The position numbers and the translations under genes are program-made. Of a stretch of DNA of 64,000 bases, positions 53,123 to 62,160 are shown one piece after another. Under the pieces are notes generated by a model, which was not told the DNA's origin, ran no database searches, and was given only the letters and a program-made list of their open reading frames with translations. The stretch is from a bacterium (GTDB lineage Bacteria > Chloroflexota > Dehalococcoidia > Tepidiformales > Tepidiformaceae). The stretch lies in NCBI GenBank assembly GCA_003577245.1, contig QEVS01000001.1, positions 186,001 to 250,000 on the forward strand, in the 5' to 3' direction. Every line of letters starts with the position of its first letter. Position 1 is the first letter of the stretch.

Positions 53123-54385
53123 TCAGGCGGGCGGGAACCCCGTCAACCCTTCGCGCGGCGCACCCACCAGGATGGCCATGTTCCCGTCCGGGTGCCGGTT
53201 TTCGTGCATGAGCTGGTGGCATTCTCCCGTCTCCGCAAACGGGAACACGCGCGAAAGGCAGGGGTCTATCTTCCCGGCCAGCACCAGGTCGTTGAACGCA
53301 TAGGCCTGCTCGTCGTTGGCGAAGTGCGAACCCTGGAAACGCTTCTGCCTCATCCACAGGTAGCGCAGGTCCACGTCGGCGTTGTAGCCCGTGGTGCCCG
53401 CGCAAATCACCACCATCCCGCCCGTATCGCAGACGAATACCGACGTCGGCACGGTGTCCTGGCCGGGGTGCTCAAACACAATGCGGGGGCTCCTCCGCTC
53501 CCCAAGGATGTCCCAGATCGCCTTGCCGAATGCGCGCGCCCCGGCTGTGAACCTGTTCATCTCGCCCGCGTTCTCCCAGTCCGGCAGCCGGCCCCAGTGG
53601 TCGAATTGCTTGCGATTGATGCATCCCACCGCGCCGAGCTTCCTGCAAAAGTCGAACTTCGACTCGTTCGAAACTACCGCGATCGGCTTCGCGCCAAGGT
53701 TGGCCGCGATCTGGATCGCCATGGAGCCAAGGCCGCCCGCCCCTCCCCAGATCAACACCACGTCCCCCTCGCGGACGGCGTGTGGTGGCCATCCGGTCAG
53801 CATGCGATAGGCCGTCGCCCCCACGAGCATGTATGCCGCCGCCGTCTCCCACGTCAGGTGCGACGGCTTCGGCGCAAGCTGGTGCGCCTGCACCCGCGTG
53901 AACTGCGCAAAGGAGCCGTAGTTCGATTCGTATCCCCAGATGCGGAACGAAGGGCTGAACATGGGGTCGCCGCCCGCCTGCACCTCGGGAGCGTGCACAT
54001 CCCACATTCCGCAGTGGACCACCACCTCGTCGCCCACCTTCCAGTTCGTCACGTTCTCGCCCACGGCGTACACGATGCCCGAGGCGTCGGAACCGCCGAT
54101 GTGGAAGTCCTCCGGTTCGCCGCCCTTCTGTCGTGCGCCAATGACGTCCACGGGAACCCCTCGCCCCGCCCACACGTTGTTGTAGTTCACACCTGCCGCC
54201 ATCACGTAGACCAGGGCCTCATCCGGGCCAATGGCCGGGGTCGCGATCACTTCGGGCTGGAACGCCGTGCGCGGCTCGCCGAAACGGGCCTGGCGAATCA
54301 CCTGCGCGTGCATTCTCGGCGGCACGTGCCCCAGCGGCGGCGCCTCCCCCAGGGGGTACAGGTCCTTAACGGTGTCCGTTGTCAT
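53123..54385 (-). CDS. ccr: crotonyl-CoA carboxylase/reductase
   Basis: NADPH-dependent reductive carboxylation of crotonyl-CoA to ethylmalonyl-CoA. 420 residues of the zinc-free MDR fold, with the Ccr-specific strings [72 protein letters not shown] (NADPH site), [14 protein letters not shown] and [12 protein letters not shown]; these regions hold the residues reported to orient CO2 in the Kitasatospora enzyme. ATG 54385 follows GAGGAG. First gene of ccr - acyl-CoA dehydrogenase - MaoC. It could instead supply ethylmalonyl-CoA for synthesis or assist fatty-acid metabolism. Confidence 0.92.
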   Translation of the reverse strand: MTTDTVKDLYPLGEAPPLGHVPPRMHAQVIRQARFGEPRTAFQPEVIATPAIGPDEALVYVMAAGVNYNNVWAGRGVPVDVIGARQKGGEPEDFHIGGSDASGIVYAVGENVTNWKVGDEVVVHCGMWDVHAPEVQAGGDPMFSPSFRIWGYESNYGSFAQFTRVQAHQLAPKPSHLTWETAAAYMLVGATAYRMLTGWPPHAVREGDVVLIWGGAGGLGSMAIQIAANLGAKPIAVVSNESKFDFCRKLGAVGCINRKQFDHWGRLPDWENAGEMNRFTAGARAFGKAIWDILGERRSPRIVFEHPGQDTVPTSVFVCDTGGMVVICAGTTGYNADVDLRYLWMRQKRFQGSHFANDEQAYAFNDLVLAGKIDPCLSRVFPFAETGECHQLMHENRHPDGNMAILVGAPREGLTGFPPA

Positions 54386-54519
54386 GGAGCTCCTCAGGTG
54401 CGACATAAGCGCATCCCTTCGCAGGGCGACAGGGATCACGTCGCGGCCGATTGTAACCCGGCCCTATGGGCTGGTAAATCGAAGTCGATGACGAGCCATA
54501 GGGTACACCTATGGGTCCG

Positions 54520-55590
54520 TTAGCCCACCGCCACCTCTCTCCCGTCCCGGGCGCTCGCATAGCAGGCATCGACAACCCGGTGCGCCGCGAGCGCCGTGCG
54601 GAAGTCGGGGAATGCCGCCTGCCCGGCCTGTGCGCACTGCAAGAACCGGTAGTCCTCCAGCATGCCGCGCGTCGCAAGCCCCAGCTCGATTTCGTCGAGG
54701 CCCGCAATCGCCCGGTACCGTTCGATGACCTCCTCCGCCGAAAGCTCCACCTCAGGGCCGGTGCGCAGCTGATAGCGGATGGGCCCGATGAAGTCGTGCT
54801 CCGTGGCAAACCAGCCGCCCTCGAAGAACACCTCGAGCCTGCGCGTGGAAGGCCGCGCATCGATCGCGTGCCAGATCGAGCTGAGCGTCGTCTGTACTCC
54901 ACCAGCATGCTGGAAGGTCACCAGCGCCACATCCTCGACCCCCGCGTGGCCCGATGTGACGCGCGTGTGGCAACGGACCCTTGCGATTTCGCCGAAGAGC
55001 CAGCGAAAGAGGTCAACGTCGTGGATCGAGTGCTCGATCAACGTCCCGCCCCCGGCCTTGCTCACTTCGCCGCGCCACCCGCTGGCGTAGTGTCCCCGTA
55101 TTGGGAAGAACTGGTCGTCGCGCAGGTGCGCGGTCAGCAGCGGCCCGAGCTCGTCGGCCTGCATCAGCTCTTTCAATACCGTGAACACCGGCGAGTAGCG
55201 CAGGACCAGCCCCACCTGGTTCACGACGCCGGCCGCCTCCACAACCCGCACCATCTCTTCCACTTCGCTGAGAGTCCTGGCCAGGGGCTTTTCGCAGAAC
55301 ACCGCCAGTCCGAGCCCGGCGGCGCGCCGCACCAGCTCCGGGTGCTCGGAGGTCTCCGTGCAGATGTAGACGGCGTTCACGCCGGGGGCAGTGAGCACAT
55401 GCTCCGCCGCATCCGTGACGACCTCGGCGCCCGTTATCGCCGCGAACTCCTGCGCGCGCGCTGCGTCGCGATCGCACACCGCAACGTAGCGCGCCGGGAC
55501 CCTCTCCGTGCGGATGACCCCGCGGAGATTGCGCGAATGAAAGCGGCCAATGAAACCGCATCCGATGAGTCCGACGACGGGGTCTGGCAA
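54520..55590 (-). CDS. Gfo/Idh/MocA-family NAD(P)-dependent oxidoreductase
   Basis: 356 residues. An N-terminal Rossmann domain begins VGLIGCGFIGRFHSRNL; AVYICTETSEHPELVRRAAGLGLAVFCEKPLA contains the conserved EKP motif, whose Lys positions substrate and nicotinamide. The C-terminal alpha/beta domain has GTLIEHSIHDVDLFRWLFGE, with the H-x(3)-D catalytic pair of the family. Such enzymes oxidise or reduce sugars, inositols or related polyols; the substrate is not clear. Divergent from nuoA across a gap with a 17-bp inverted repeat; 134 bases upstream of ccr on the same strand. Confidence 0.87.
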   Translation of the reverse strand: MPDPVVGLIGCGFIGRFHSRNLRGVIRTERVPARYVAVCDRDAARAQEFAAITGAEVVTDAAEHVLTAPGVNAVYICTETSEHPELVRRAAGLGLAVFCEKPLARTLSEVEEMVRVVEAAGVVNQVGLVLRYSPVFTVLKELMQADELGPLLTAHLRDDQFFPIRGHYASGWRGEVSKAGGGTLIEHSIHDVDLFRWLFGEIARVRCHTRVTSGHAGVEDVALVTFQHAGGVQTTLSSIWHAIDARPSTRRLEVFFEGGWFATEHDFIGPIRYQLRTGPEVELSAEEVIERYRAIAGLDEIELGLATRGMLEDYRFLQCAQAGQAAFPDFRTALAAHRVVDACYASARDGREVAVG

Positions 55591-55727
55591 GAGATACTCG
55601 CAGAGCAGGATTTTGCGGGCATTTTACGGTGACGTTGCCGCTGGTTGGCGAATCGTCTGCCCGAGGGGCCCATAGTGGCGCGAGGGCACGGATAACTTCA
55701 TCCCGCCACCCCGTATGGGACGTGCCC

Positions 55728-55785
55728 TGGCCGCTAACGGAAGAAATTCACCGGGGGCGCTAGTGTCATCTTCCGTTAGCGGCCA
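55728..55785. repeat. 17-bp perfect inverted repeat upstream of the nuo promoter
   Basis: TGGCCGCTAACGGAAGA (55728-55744) and its exact complement TCTTCCGTTAGCGGCCA (55769-55785) flank a 24-base spacer. The right arm ends 38 bases before the nuo -35 box. It lies between divergent genes, so it is not an obvious terminator for either; operator, relic of a mobile element or transcription insulator are possible. Confidence 0.85.
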
Positions 55786-55822
55786 CTCCCCTTCCTGGCT
55801 CCCCTCGTGCCTCGCTGCTCCT

Positions 55823-55851
55823 TTGTCCGGTCTCTGAGCCCGTGCTATAGT
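55823..55851 (+). promoter_or_regulatory. sigma-70-like promoter of the nuo operon
   Basis: TTGTCC (55823-55828), exactly 17 bases, TATAGT (55846-55851); predicted start near 55858, giving a leader of about 37 bases before the nuoA GTG. Apart from this and the inverted repeat, the 55591-55894 gap shows no other element. Confidence 0.7.
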
Positions 55852-55894
55852 CGCCACGTCCTTTAGGGACAGATTTCACAATCGCGGCGGGCGC

Positions 55895-56269
55895 GTGCTC
55901 TACGAATACGGCCACATCGGCATCCTGGTAATCATCGCGCTCATCTTTCCCCTGGGAGCGCTGGTCACTTCGTGGGCGCTCCAGTTCGTCAACGTCCGGC
56001 CCGCAAGCAAGCCCGACGTTGTCCGCGACGACACCTACGAATGCGGGCTGCGCACCGAAGGCCCCAGCCTCGTCCAGTTCAACTTCCGCTTCTACTACAT
56101 CGCCCTTCTCTTCGTCATCTTCGATGTCGAAGTCGTCTTCCTCTTCCCCTGGGCGCTCGTCTTCGAGAAGATCGGCTGGGTTGGCTACTTCGAAGGCCTC
56201 GGCTTCATCGGCATCCTCTGCCTCGGAATCCTCTACGCCTGGCGCAAGCGCGCCCTGGAGTGGCGCTGA
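55895..56269 (+). CDS. nuoA: NADH-quinone oxidoreductase subunit A
   Basis: Membrane subunit of complex I beside the quinone channel. 124 residues with three helices and the conserved loop DDTYECGLRTEGPSLVQFNFRFYYIALLFVIFDVEVVFLFPWA. The Cys in YECG and the acidic residues of FDVEVVF are the hallmark positions. The GTG at 55895 is the start, with the promoter about 45 bases upstream. The stop overlaps the nuoC ATG by one base (TGATG). First gene of the operon. Confidence 0.96.
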   Translation: MLYEYGHIGILVIIALIFPLGALVTSWALQFVNVRPASKPDVVRDDTYECGLRTEGPSLVQFNFRFYYIALLFVIFDVEVVFLFPWALVFEKIGWVGYFEGLGFIGILCLGILYAWRKRALEWR

Positions 56270-56793
56270 TGACCCGCCAGTGGACCGGGCCTGAGGTAGC
56301 CGCCGTCGCGGAGAGACTGGTTCCGGGAGCCGTGGACCGCTCCACCCCCGCTGCCTGCTACCTCAAGGCCGAGAAGCTCGTCGAGACCATGGCTGCCCTC
56401 CACGCCGCGGGCGAGACGGACTTCGTTCACCTCACCAACCTCTGCGGCGTCGACTTCTGGGATCATTTCGAAGTCGTCTACCACGTGCAGTCGTTCGTGA
56501 ACAATGCCATCGCCTGCATCAAGGTCGATGTGCTCGACCGCGACCGGCCGGCCGTGCCCAGCGTCTGCTCCGTGTGGCGCGGCGCCTGGATGCAGGAGTG
56601 CGAGACCTACGACCTGTTCGGCATCCGCTTCGAAGGCCATCCCAACCTCCACCGCATTCTCCTCTGGGACGGCTACCCGGGCTGGCCCCTGCGCAAGGAC
56701 TTCCTCTCCATGCCCGGCGGACTTCAGCCCGGCCTCGATGAGTTCTCGGGCACAAAGCGCCGCGAGCCCCCTCCCGTGAGTGTGGCCGAATGA
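56269..56793 (+). CDS. nuoC: NADH-quinone oxidoreductase subunit C
   Basis: Hydrophilic connecting subunit of complex I. 174 residues; the C-terminal signature YDLFGIRFEGHPNLHRILLWDGYPGWPLRKDF is unmistakable, preceded by VPSVCSVWRGAWMQECE. The true start is the ATG at 56269, overlapping nuoA; the longer frame back to 55972 is antisense-like overlap. It follows nuoA directly: nuoB, which normally lies between them, is absent. Confidence 0.95.
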   Translation: MTRQWTGPEVAAVAERLVPGAVDRSTPAACYLKAEKLVETMAALHAAGETDFVHLTNLCGVDFWDHFEVVYHVQSFVNNAIACIKVDVLDRDRPAVPSVCSVWRGAWMQECETYDLFGIRFEGHPNLHRILLWDGYPGWPLRKDFLSMPGGLQPGLDEFSGTKRREPPPVSVAE

Positions 56794-57899
56794 GCGGCAT
56801 CATCAAGTCCGAGCCGTTCACCCTCAACATCGGGCCCCAGCACCCTTCGACGCACGGCGTCTTCCGAATCAAGGTGAAGGTCGACGGCGAACGCATCGTC
56901 GATGCCGAAATGGTGATGGGCTACCTCCATCGCGCCATGGAGAAGCTCGCCGAAGAGCGTACCTACACGCAGAACATCCCCTTCACCGACCGCACCGATT
57001 ACCTGGCGAGCATGTCGAACAACCTCGGCTACGTGCTCGCCGTGGAGAAACTCGCCGGCATCGGCGTCCCCGATCGTGGGAATGCAATCCGCGTCATCAT
57101 GGCCGAATTGCAGCGCATCGCCAGCCACTGCATGGCCGTCGGCGCCTTCACCAACGACACCGGCGCCTGGCAAACCCCCGTGATGTGGTGCTTCCGAGAG
57201 CGCGAGCGCGTCCTTGACCTCTTCGAAATGACCAGCGGCGCGCGCCTCACCTGCAACTACATGCGCATCGGCGGCGTCGCCTTCGACCTGCCCCGCGAGT
57301 TCGAGCCCGCCACCCGCAAGCTCCTCGCCGATCTCCCCGGCTTCATCGATGAGATCGAAGGTCTGCTCGTCGGCAATGAGATCTTCCTCGCCCGAACGCG
57401 CGGCGTGGGCATGCTCAGCGCCGAAACGGCCACCAACTTCAGCCTCAGCGGCCCCATGCTGCGCGGCAGCGGCATCGCCTGGGACATCCGCAAGGCCGAC
57501 CCCTACTGCGGCTACGAGAAGTACGACTTCCAGATTCCCATCGGCTACCAGGGCGACGCCTTTGACCGCTTCATCGTGCGGCTCGAAGAGATGCGCCAGA
57601 GCGTCAAGATCGTCCAGCAGGCGCTCGATGCGTTGCCCGGCGGCCCCCACAGCACGCACGTCCCGCTCGCTCTTCGGCCCCCGGCCGGCGAGGCCTACGC
57701 CCGCGTCGAAGGCCCCCGTGGCGAGCTCGGCTACTACGTTGTCAGCGACGAGGGCCCCTCGCCCTACCGCTTCCACATCCGTCCGCCTTCGTTCATCAAC
57801 CTCAGCGCACTGAAGGAAATGACCGTGGGCGGGACCGTGGCCGACGCCATCGTCGTGCTCGGCTCCATCGACATCGTGGTGGGAGAGATAGACCGCTGA
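56790..57899 (+). CDS. nuoD: NADH-quinone oxidoreductase subunit D
   Basis: 49-kDa-type subunit forming the quinone-binding pocket with NuoB. 369 residues with LNIGPQHPSTHGVFRI (quinone-site His region), MGYLHRAMEKLAE, DRTDYLASMSNNLGY, MRIGGVAFDL, GPMLRGSGIAWDIRKADPYCGYEKYDF and the C-terminal LGSIDIVVGEIDR. It overlaps nuoC by four bases (ATGA) and nuoH by one. Confidence 0.97.
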   Translation: MSGIIKSEPFTLNIGPQHPSTHGVFRIKVKVDGERIVDAEMVMGYLHRAMEKLAEERTYTQNIPFTDRTDYLASMSNNLGYVLAVEKLAGIGVPDRGNAIRVIMAELQRIASHCMAVGAFTNDTGAWQTPVMWCFRERERVLDLFEMTSGARLTCNYMRIGGVAFDLPREFEPATRKLLADLPGFIDEIEGLLVGNEIFLARTRGVGMLSAETATNFSLSGPMLRGSGIAWDIRKADPYCGYEKYDFQIPIGYQGDAFDRFIVRLEEMRQSVKIVQQALDALPGGPHSTHVPLALRPPAGEAYARVEGPRGELGYYVVSDEGPSPYRFHIRPPSFINLSALKEMTVGGTVADAIVVLGSIDIVVGEIDR

Positions 57900-59164
57900 T
57901 GCCCGCCTTCCTCATCACCAACAACTGGTACGACTTCCGCGACCTGGGGAACCTCTCCGGCAAGCTCCTCGACCTCCTCGACGATGCGCTCCCCTTCGGC
58001 GTCGTCTACGTGATTGCCGCCCTCCTCGGCTTCGTAGCAAGCTTCGTCATCTTCGTGTTGCCCTCGCAGCTGTTCGTCGGCGTCTATGGCGAAAGGAAGC
58101 TCATCGGCCGCATCCAGTCGCGCTATGGCCCGAACCGCGTCGGCCCCTTCGGGCTGCTACAGCCCATCGCCGACGCCATCAAGCTCATGCAGAAGGAAGC
58201 GCTCACGCCCACTTCGGCCGACCGCGCCCTCATGTACCTCGCCCCCATCGTCTTCGTCGCGCCCTGCGTTCTGCTCTTCGCCGTCATACCTTTCGGGCCG
58301 AACATGGTGTTCGCAGACATCCCGGTGGCCATCGTCTACTTCCTCGCCGTCTCCTCTATCCCGGTGCTCACGACCTTCATGGCGGGCTGGAGCCACAACA
58401 ACAAGTACAGCCTCTTCGGCGCCATGCGCGTGGTGGCCATGACAATCAGCTACGAGCTCCCTCTGGTGCTCGGAATGCTCGGGGTGGTGCTCTTTACCGC
58501 CACCCTCGGCCTGCAAAGCACCGTCCTCTGGCAGAAGGAAATGGATATCTGGCTCGTCTTTCTCCAGCCACTTGCCTTTGCCATCTTCTTCCTTGGCGCC
58601 AGTGCCGAGCTCAACCGCACCCCCACCGACATCGCCGAGGCCGAATCCGAGATCGTCGCCGGCTACCTCACCGAATACTCCGGGATGAAATGGGGCCTCT
58701 TCTACGGCATGGACATTGGCTACGCCATTGCCGCGGCGGCCTTCGGGGTGACCGTCTTCCTCGGCGGCTGGACCTTCTTTGGCCTTGAGAAGTGGGTACC
58801 CCCCTGGCTGATCTTCATCGGCAAGACGTACCTCTTCTACTTCCTCTTCATCTGGACGCGCGGCACCCTCCCCCGTCTTCGGATCGATCAGCTCATGACC
58901 TTCGCCTGGAAGTTCATGCTTCCCATCGCCCTCCTGAACCTTGTCATCGTGGCCACCGAGCGCATGTTCTGGGTCGAGGAGAAGGCGGACGACTCCATCG
59001 TCTACGCCTTCGCGCTCATCAACATCATCGCCGCCGCCGCCGCGATCTATGGCTGGTCGCGGGCTCTCGGCTACCGGCCGGAGAACACCCCCCAGAAGGC
59101 CCGGCTTGTGAGCGAGGCGGGCGGCTTCGTCCCCGTGGATGCCCACGGAGAGGGTTCGAAATAG
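57899..59164 (+). CDS. nuoH: NADH-quinone oxidoreductase subunit H
   Basis: Membrane heel subunit that forms the entrance to the quinone tunnel. 421 residues with about eight to nine helices; VGVYGERKLIGRIQSRYGPNRVGPFGLLQPIADAIKLMQKE is the classic ND1 motif, and ELNRTPTDIAEAESEIVAGYLTEYSGMKWGLFY the second. The C-terminus is longer than usual by about 60 residues and ends in a soluble tail. One-base overlap with nuoD. NuoI normally follows but is missing here. Confidence 0.97.
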   Translation: MPAFLITNNWYDFRDLGNLSGKLLDLLDDALPFGVVYVIAALLGFVASFVIFVLPSQLFVGVYGERKLIGRIQSRYGPNRVGPFGLLQPIADAIKLMQKEALTPTSADRALMYLAPIVFVAPCVLLFAVIPFGPNMVFADIPVAIVYFLAVSSIPVLTTFMAGWSHNNKYSLFGAMRVVAMTISYELPLVLGMLGVVLFTATLGLQSTVLWQKEMDIWLVFLQPLAFAIFFLGASAELNRTPTDIAEAESEIVAGYLTEYSGMKWGLFYGMDIGYAIAAAAFGVTVFLGGWTFFGLEKWVPPWLIFIGKTYLFYFLFIWTRGTLPRLRIDQLMTFAWKFMLPIALLNLVIVATERMFWVEEKADDSIVYAFALINIIAAAAAIYGWSRALGYRPENTPQKARLVSEAGGFVPVDAHGEGSK

Positions 59165-59165
59165 C

Positions 59166-59678
59166 ATGGATGGTTTTGGTGTCACCTTCGCCTTCTGGGT
59201 CCTCACCGGCGTAACCCTCGTCGCCGCGCTGGGCGTGCTGCTCTCGCGAAACCTGCTCCACGCCGTCCTCTTCCTCATCCTCACCTTCGTTGGCATGGCC
59301 GGTTACTTCGTGCTGCTCTCGGCCGACTTCCTCGGCATGGCCCAGGTCCTCATCTACGTGGGCGCCATTGCCGTGCTCGTGCTTTTCGCCGTACTGCTCA
59401 CCCCACGGGCCGGGCGCGACAACGGCGAGACGCGGATGTTCCTGCCTGCCCTCCTCCTCTGCGGCACGCTCCTCGCGGTCATCCTCTTCGTCATCACCGA
59501 TACGAACTGGGCCGTCTCCGAAGAGCCCGCCACCGTTTCTGCCGCCGGCCTCGGCGAGGCCCTGCTTTCGCGCTGGGTCCTCCCCTTCGAGCTCGCTTCG
59601 GTGCTCCTCACCGTCGCCCTGGTGGGCTCAATCATGCTCGTCCGCTCGCGAGAGGAAGAAGCGGAGGACCCGCGCTGA
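59166..59678 (+). CDS. nuoJ: NADH-quinone oxidoreductase subunit J
   Basis: Membrane subunit of the proton-pumping arm. 170 residues, five helices, with NLLHAVLFLILTFVGMAGYFVLLSADFLGMAQVLIYVGAIAVLVLFAVLLTP, the ND6-type signature including the pi-bulge helix. The start is ATG 59166, two bases after nuoH; the frame back to 59139 overlaps nuoH. One-base overlap with nuoK. Confidence 0.94.
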   Translation: MDGFGVTFAFWVLTGVTLVAALGVLLSRNLLHAVLFLILTFVGMAGYFVLLSADFLGMAQVLIYVGAIAVLVLFAVLLTPRAGRDNGETRMFLPALLLCGTLLAVILFVITDTNWAVSEEPATVSAAGLGEALLSRWVLPFELASVLLTVALVGSIMLVRSREEEAEDPR

Positions 59679-59992
59679 TGACTCCCGGGCTCGAACACTT
59701 CCTCACCGTCGGCGCCATCCTCTTCTGCCTCGGGCTCACCATTGCCCTCAGCAAGCGGAACGCCATCGGGGTGCTCATGGGCATCGAGATCATGCTCAAT
59801 GCCGTCAACCTCACGCTCCTCTCCTTCGCGCGTTTCGGCGTAGGCCACGGCCCCGTTGCCGGCCAGGCCTTCGTCGTTTTCATCATCACCGTGGCAGCTG
59901 CTGAAGCCGCCGTCGCCCTCGCCCTCGCCGTCTCCGTGTATCGCAATCGCGACACCATCGACGTCGACAAGTTGAACCTGCTGAGGTCGTAG
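59678..59992 (+). CDS. nuoK: NADH-quinone oxidoreductase subunit K
   Basis: 104-residue, three-helix ND4L-type subunit. GVLMGIEIMLNAVNLTLLSF carries the conserved Glu of helix 2, and FVVFIITVAAAEAAVALALAVSVYR the Glu of helix 3, both in the membrane proton path. ATG overlaps nuoJ by one base; the next small gene starts four bases after its stop. Confidence 0.96.
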   Translation: MTPGLEHFLTVGAILFCLGLTIALSKRNAIGVLMGIEIMLNAVNLTLLSFARFGVGHGPVAGQAFVVFIITVAAAEAAVALALAVSVYRNRDTIDVDKLNLLRS

Positions 59993-59996
59993 CTGC

Positions 59997-60194
59997 ATGT
60001 GGGTCGAGCTGTTGAAGGTGAGGAATGCCTACGTGGCCGAAACCTGGCGCGAACTCTTCGCGGCCGAGGGTCTCGCCGTTCGCATCATCCCGCCTATCGG
60101 GCGCGGCGAGACGGCCTCGATGCTCGATGAGCGCACCCTTTACGTGCCCACGGGCAAGTCCCACGTCGCCCGCGAAATCATGAGGAAGATCTAG
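59997..60194 (+). CDS. small DUF2007-like protein inside the nuo operon
   Basis: 65 residues, hydrophilic, no membrane helix or signal. The layout WVELLKVRNAYVAETWRELFAAEGLAVRIIPPIG, then RTLYVPTGKSHVAREIMRKI, fits the short alpha/beta DUF2007 (signal-transducing-like) fold: helix, strand, loop, strand and final helix. It starts four bases after nuoK and ends three bases before nuoL, so it is translated with the complex I genes. It is not one of the fourteen core subunits. A role in assembly or regulation of complex I is inference. Confidence 0.75.
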   Translation: MWVELLKVRNAYVAETWRELFAAEGLAVRIIPPIGRGETASMLDERTLYVPTGKSHVAREIMRKI

Positions 60195-60197
60195 CCG

Positions 60198-62150
60198 ATG
60201 CCGTTCCTCGAAGCCGCTGCAACGCAATCGCCCACCATCGACGAGTGGCTGTTGTGGGCGATCCTCGTCAGCCCGTTGACCGCCTGGGCCCTGATCGTCC
60301 TCTACTTCCGCAAGATCCCCGCGGTGGCAGGCTACCTCGCCATTGCAGGCATCGGCATCTCCTGCCTCATCAGCTTCGTCACGCTCTTCAACGTCATCGA
60401 TGCCGATGGCGCTATTGCCCAGCACACCCACGAGTGGTTCACCGCCGGTGACGTCGTCGTCAATCTCGGCGTCAGGGTCGATGGGCTCACCGCCGTGATG
60501 CTCGTGGTGGTTACGAGCGTTTCCCTTCTCGTTCAGATCTACTCAACGGGCTACATGGCAGGCGACTCCGGCTACGGCCGCTACTTCGCCCACATGTGCC
60601 TCTTTACCACCGCCATGCTCGGCCTCGTGCTCGCCGACAACCTCTTCATGCTCTTCATCTTCTGGGAGCTCGTCGGCCTGAGCAGCTACCTGCTAATCGG
60701 CTTCTGGTTCCACAAGCCGAGCGCCGCCGCCGCCGCCAAGAAGGCGTTCATTGTTACCCGCATCGGCGACCTCGGGCTGCTCGCAGCCCTCCTGCTCATC
60801 TGGTCGCGCGCCGAAACCTTCGACATCGCCGGCATCCACCACTGGGCTGCCAGCGGCGAAGCCTCCGACAAGATTGTGACCCTGTTCGCCCTCGGCATCT
60901 TCGCGGGCGCCGCCGGCAAGAGCGCCCAGTTCCCCCTCCACGTCTGGCTTCCCGACGCCATGGAAGGCCCAACGCCGGTCTCCGCCCTCATCCATGCTGC
61001 CACCATGGTCGCCGCCGGCGTCTACCTCGTGGCGCGATTCTTCCCGGTCTTCGAAGTCTCCACCGATGCCCGGGAGGTGGTCGCCTGGATTGGGGCCGCC
61101 ACCGCCCTCATCGCCGCCACCATTGCCCTTGTGCAAACGGACCTCAAACGCGTCCTCGCCTACTCCACCGTCAGCCAGCTCGGCTACATGATGCTCGCCC
61201 TCGGCGCCCTGGGGTACGTCGCCGCCATCTTCCACCTCTTCACGCACGCCTTCTTCAAGGCGCTCCTCTTCCTTGGCAGCGGCTCCGTCAACCACGGGAC
61301 GAACACCTTCGACATGCGCAAGATGGGTGGCCTCCGCGCGAAGATGCCCGTCACCTTCTGGACCTTCGTCATCGGTTCGCTCAGCCTCGCCGGCATCTTC
61401 CCGCTCGCCGGGTTCTGGTCGAAAGACGAGATCCTGCTCGATGCGTGGCGCTACGACCGCGCCCTCTGGTTCATGGCCGCCACCGTTGCCTTCATGACAG
61501 CCTTCTACATGTTCCGCGCCATCTTCCTCACCTTTTTCGGCGAGTACAAAGGCGGCGAACCGGTCGATCACCACGACCCGGACAACCACTTCCACGGCGA
61601 CCCGGCCCACCCGCACGAATCGCCCTGGCCCATGCGCGCGCCGCTCCTCATCCTCGCCGTTCCCGCCGTGCTCGCCGGGCTCCTCAATGTCGACCACGAC
61701 TTCGGCGACTTCATCAATCACGCCCTCCCGGAACTCCCGCACCATGAAGGAAGCACCTTCGAATGGGGCATCGCCCTCAGCTCGCTTGGCCTGGCGCTGG
61801 GTGGGATCGGGCTCGCCTGGGCCATCTACTACAAGCGCTGGGTTTCCTCAGCCTCGCTGCGCGAACTCTTCCTGCCGCTCGCCGGCCTTTTCGAACACAA
61901 GTACTTCCTCGACAACGTCTACGAGGACATCTTCGTACGTGGGATCTTCCATCGTGGCTGGAATCGCCTGCTCGAGCTGACCGACCGCTACGTCATCGAC
62001 GGCGTGGCGAACGGCAGCGGAAGGCTTGTTCGTGGCGTCAGCAGCGGCCTGCGCCCCATCCAGAACGGTCTCCTCCAGACTTACGGCCTCGGCTTCGCCG
62101 CCGGCGTCATCATCTTCGTACTCGCCGTGTTCGCGGCGAACCCGCTGTAG
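60198..62150 (+). CDS. nuoL: NADH-quinone oxidoreductase subunit L
   Basis: Largest antiporter-like proton-pumping subunit. 650 residues: fourteen core helices, with FWELVGLSSYLLIGFWFHKPSAAAAAKKAFIVTRIGDLGLL (Glu and Lys of the pump), KSAQFPLHVWLPDAMEGPTPVSALIHAATMV and LKRVLAYSTVSQLGYMMLALG. The C-terminus has the long lateral helix and a final anchor helix. The loop DHHDPDNHFHGDPAHPHE near 455-473 is His/Asp-rich, possibly a metal-binding insertion. The small ORF precedes it by three bases. Confidence 0.97.
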   Translation: MPFLEAAATQSPTIDEWLLWAILVSPLTAWALIVLYFRKIPAVAGYLAIAGIGISCLISFVTLFNVIDADGAIAQHTHEWFTAGDVVVNLGVRVDGLTAVMLVVVTSVSLLVQIYSTGYMAGDSGYGRYFAHMCLFTTAMLGLVLADNLFMLFIFWELVGLSSYLLIGFWFHKPSAAAAAKKAFIVTRIGDLGLLAALLLIWSRAETFDIAGIHHWAASGEASDKIVTLFALGIFAGAAGKSAQFPLHVWLPDAMEGPTPVSALIHAATMVAAGVYLVARFFPVFEVSTDAREVVAWIGAATALIAATIALVQTDLKRVLAYSTVSQLGYMMLALGALGYVAAIFHLFTHAFFKALLFLGSGSVNHGTNTFDMRKMGGLRAKMPVTFWTFVIGSLSLAGIFPLAGFWSKDEILLDAWRYDRALWFMAATVAFMTAFYMFRAIFLTFFGEYKGGEPVDHHDPDNHFHGDPAHPHESPWPMRAPLLILAVPAVLAGLLNVDHDFGDFINHALPELPHHEGSTFEWGIALSSLGLALGGIGLAWAIYYKRWVSSASLRELFLPLAGLFEHKYFLDNVYEDIFVRGIFHRGWNRLLELTDRYVIDGVANGSGRLVRGVSSGLRPIQNGLLQTYGLGFAAGVIIFVLAVFAANPL

Positions 62151-62160
62151 GAGGCGGCTC

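Noticed and set aside
55895..59700. Hidden nuoB or nuoI in another frame
   Set aside because: I looked for the CxxCxxxCP-type and double CxxCxxCxxxCP ferredoxin motifs in the frames here and saw none; the genes abut with no space.
60693..61745. 350-codon open frame on the minus strand
   Set aside because: Antisense to nuoL, acidic repetitive composition, no motif; same for the long minus frame at 58157-59296 opposite nuoH and nuoJ.
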